Positions 13,683-15,217 of a DNA stretch of 15,217 bases are shown one piece after another. The translations under genes were made by a program, and so were the position numbers. The notes beneath the pieces are model-generated. The model was not told where the DNA came from. It saw only the letters and a program-made list of their open reading frames with translations, and did not search any database. Position 1 is the first letter of the stretch, and each line of letters starts with the position of its first letter. Source of the DNA: Anaerolineae bacterium (GTDB lineage: Bacteria; Chloroflexota; Anaerolineae; Aggregatilineales; UBA3940); contig JAFGNO010000022.1 in NCBI GenBank assembly GCA_016926985.1, forward strand, positions 1 through 15,217, read 5' to 3'.

Positions 13683-15005
13683 TCAGTCTCCCAGCGTGCT
13701 GCTGTCTGCGGTAAGGAGCGCGGTCGCTTTGTACTTCCTCTCAGCATCATGGAAGAATATCCAGGTGACGGCGATGCCCACGATGTACAGCCCGGAGGTG
13801 GTCAGAAAGACCGGGACAAACCCGTAGTTGGTCTGGAACCAGCCGCTCAGCTGTGGGCTGAGCACCCAGCCAAACTGGAACGCGATGCCCGTCAGGCTGG
13901 CGGCGAGCGCCTGCACGTTTTCCGGTACCTGCTCCAGGATAAACGTGGTATACACCGGGCCGCCCATGTTCATCAGCGCCAGCCGGAAGAGGTAAGCGGC
14001 CCAGGCGATCACAAACCACAATGTGGCATTTCCACCCCGTGGGACGGCCCAGGCTGCCAGCCCCAGCGAGATCAGAAACGGCACGGACAGCACCTGTGTC
14101 AGTACCGTTGTGTTGATCTTGCCGATCCGGTCGGCAATCGGGGGCGCGATAAACTGCGCCAGCGACATCGCCAGCGCGCCAGAAGCAAACAGATACCCGA
14201 TAATCGAGTCCTCTTTGTTGAACACGTTGCGATAGTAGAGATTCATGAAGGGCATCATCATCCCCGCACCCAGCCCGATGATCCAGTTTGGAAGGATCAG
14301 GCGGGTGAGCTGCCGTCCATGCTGCCAGAACAACTGCCAGGGCAGGTCGATCTTTCGGCTGCGATCCGGGGGTGTCGCAGCGATGAGTGCCAGCGGCGCG
14401 ACCGCCAGCAGGGCAATTGCCATCATGCTGACCAGCGCCAGCCGGTAGGAGATTGTGGCAGTCGGCGCGGCGTTGACCAGTCCGCCAAACCAGGAGGGCA
14501 GCATCCCGCCAAACATGTTGCCTAAAAAGCTGGCGACGGTTACCATCCCCTGGTTGAAGCTGAACACATATTGCCGCTCGGCGTTAGTGGTATTGCTCAT
14601 CAGGAAGGGCGATACCGCTACCTGGCGGGTGCTTGCGGCAATCCCCGAGATGATATTGAAGAAGATCAGGAAGCCGCGGATGGGGACCAGCACCAGCCCC
14701 AGAAAGGCGAGCCCGCTGATGATCCCGGTGATCACCATAATCCGCTTGCGTGAGAATCGTTCGGCGATGTAGGCAGCGGGCAGCGCCATCAGCAGCGATG
14801 CGGCTGATGAGAGGCTGGTCAGCAGCCCCAGGAAGCGCTCGTCGTACCCGCCCAGACTGAGCACGTAGAAGTTGAACAGCAGGCGGAAGACGCCAAACGT
14901 CAGCCCGGTGAGGGCGCTGTAGAGCAGCACCATCTGCACGTTGCGCGAGAAGAGTTTGATCTTGCCGATATAGTCTTGAAGCGGAGATGATGCGCGTCCT
15001 GTCAA
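13683..15005 (-). CDS. major facilitator superfamily (MFS) transporter
   Basis: 440 residues from TTG at 15005, chosen because GGGAAGGA lies seven bases upstream and because the longer in-frame TTG at 15062 falls between the predicted -10 box and its start site. About twelve hydrophobic segments can be counted, in two halves with a central basic loop (about residues 215-245, TPPDRSRKIDLPWQLFWQHG). The loop between helices 2 and 3 has a degenerate MFS motif A (AERFSRKRIMVITG). The second half begins NWIIGLGAGMMMPFMNLYYRN and includes ADRIGKINTTVL, the matching cytoplasmic loop. The substrate cannot be read from sequence; drug or sugar efflux and nutrient uptake are all possible. It is transcribed alone and ends at a strong hairpin. 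Its promoter overlaps a CRP-like palindrome, so it may be regulated by a CRP/FNR-type protein. Confidence 0.82.
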   Translation of the reverse strand: MTGRASSPLQDYIGKIKLFSRNVQMVLLYSALTGLTFGVFRLLFNFYVLSLGGYDERFLGLLTSLSSAASLLMALPAAYIAERFSRKRIMVITGIISGLAFLGLVLVPIRGFLIFFNIISGIAASTRQVAVSPFLMSNTTNAERQYVFSFNQGMVTVASFLGNMFGGMLPSWFGGLVNAAPTATISYRLALVSMMAIALLAVAPLALIAATPPDRSRKIDLPWQLFWQHGRQLTRLILPNWIIGLGAGMMMPFMNLYYRNVFNKEDSIIGYLFASGALAMSLAQFIAPPIADRIGKINTTVLTQVLSVPFLISLGLAAWAVPRGGNATLWFVIAWAAYLFRLALMNMGGPVYTTFILEQVPENVQALAASLTGIAFQFGWVLSPQLSGWFQTNYGFVPVFLTTSGLYIVGIAVTWIFFHDAERKYKATALLTADSSTLGD

Positions 15006-15012
15006 ATCCCGA

Positions 15013-15020
15013 TCCTTCCC
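15013..15020 (-). promoter_or_regulatory. ribosome binding site selecting a TTG start for the transporter
   Basis: On the minus strand GGGAAGGA is followed by seven bases and then TTG at 15005. No ATG occurs in frame before residue 25 of this reading, which would start right at the first membrane helix. Confidence 0.6.
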
Positions 15021-15064
15021 AAATACCAACAAATCATGGTCTATTTGGCGATTGTCTAACAATA

Positions 15065-15093
15065 ATTCTAGCGCAGCAGGTGATGCCTGTCAC
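15065..15093 (-). promoter_or_regulatory. predicted sigma70-type promoter of the transporter
   Basis: On the minus strand GTGACA (15093-15088) is separated by 17 bases from TAGAAT (15070-15065). Each box matches five of six consensus bases. Initiation is expected near 15058, leaving about 50 bases of leader before the TTG at 15005. Confidence 0.55.
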
Positions 15094-15097
15094 CTGC
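15076..15097. promoter_or_regulatory. CRP/FNR-like palindromic operator over the transporter -35 box
   Basis: GCAGGTGA (15076-15083) and TCACCTGC (15090-15097) are perfect inverted copies with a six-base spacer. The core GTGA-N6-TCAC equals that of the CRP consensus. It is centred near -28 relative to the predicted start and covers the -35 hexamer, a position expected for repression. Confidence 0.45.
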
Positions 15098-15103
15098 AAA
15101 ATC

Positions 15104-15123
15104 AGGTTCTGTAAGGTTCTGTT
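15104..15123. repeat. ten-base tandem direct repeat upstream of the transporter promoter
   Basis: AGGTTCTGTA (15104-15113) is followed at once by AGGTTCTGTT (15114-15123), so the repeat period is about one helical turn. It lies just upstream of the -35 box, where activators of the direct-repeat type bind. Nothing gene-like is seen from 15098 to the window end. Confidence 0.35.
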
Positions 15124-15217
15124 ACCCTTTGCGAAACCCGGGGGATCGAGCTGGCTTCTTCCCAAAAGACGAAGGTGGTTGGCATAAGCAGCCATCAGGG
15201 TCGTTCCGATACTCTGC

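Noticed and set aside
13668..14525. 285-codon plus-strand frame opposite the MFS transporter
   Set aside because: The translation is rich in Gln, Arg, His and Pro without domains, while the other strand encodes a clean multi-helix transporter.
1..15217. Mobile element, prophage, CRISPR array, tRNA or rRNA
   Set aside because: No transposase, integrase, phage structural gene, regularly spaced repeats, cloverleaf or rRNA-like sequence was recognised on either strand.

Overview
The window reads as chromosomal DNA of a GC-moderate bacterium, most likely a member of the Chloroflexota (Anaerolineae-like). This is an inference from gene content: a surface protein with Pro-Thr-Glu spacers and a LysM module, an adenylate cyclase resembling the soluble adenylyl cyclase (sAC) type, a CarD regulator behind a four-domain ribosomal protein S1, and MinD-like ATPases with an Arg-Gly-Gly P-loop. 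No rRNA, tRNA, transposase, phage gene or CRISPR array was seen.

Left part (1-9738, all plus strand). After the tail of a small membrane protein (1-198) and a terminator comes a ten-gene co-directional block: a PrsW-type membrane protease; a protein with two cyclic-nucleotide-binding (CNB) domains and no DNA-binding domain; a MinD/ParA-like ATPase; a 70-residue zinc-finger-like protein; two related winged-helix-like small proteins; a second and a third MinD-like ATPase; a tandem-domain class III nucleotide cyclase; and a membrane-anchored LysM surface protein. A strong hairpin terminator (9824-9857) closes the block. Gaps are mostly 20-100 bases, so much of it may be one or a few operons; the largest gap (5579-5821) carries hairpins.

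The unusual core is 1475-8168. A cyclase with one complete composite active site (metal-binding aspartates in its first half, transition-state Asn/Arg in its second) sits with a probable cyclic-nucleotide receptor and three paralogous ATPases. All three ATPases carry Arg where the MinD/ParA family has its signature lysine. I infer a cyclic-nucleotide-controlled ATPase system, perhaps for positioning or assembling something at the membrane or cell surface. The function is not known to me.

Right part (15062-9890, all minus strand). Three units: an MFS transporter whose promoter is overlapped by a CRP-like palindrome (GTGA-N6-TCAC); an HD-superfamily phosphohydrolase-like protein; and rpsA-carD. 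The last is preceded by a leader of about 260 bases containing several hairpins, a possible pseudoknot and an intrinsic terminator 41 bases before the rpsA start, which suggests attenuation or a separate small RNA.
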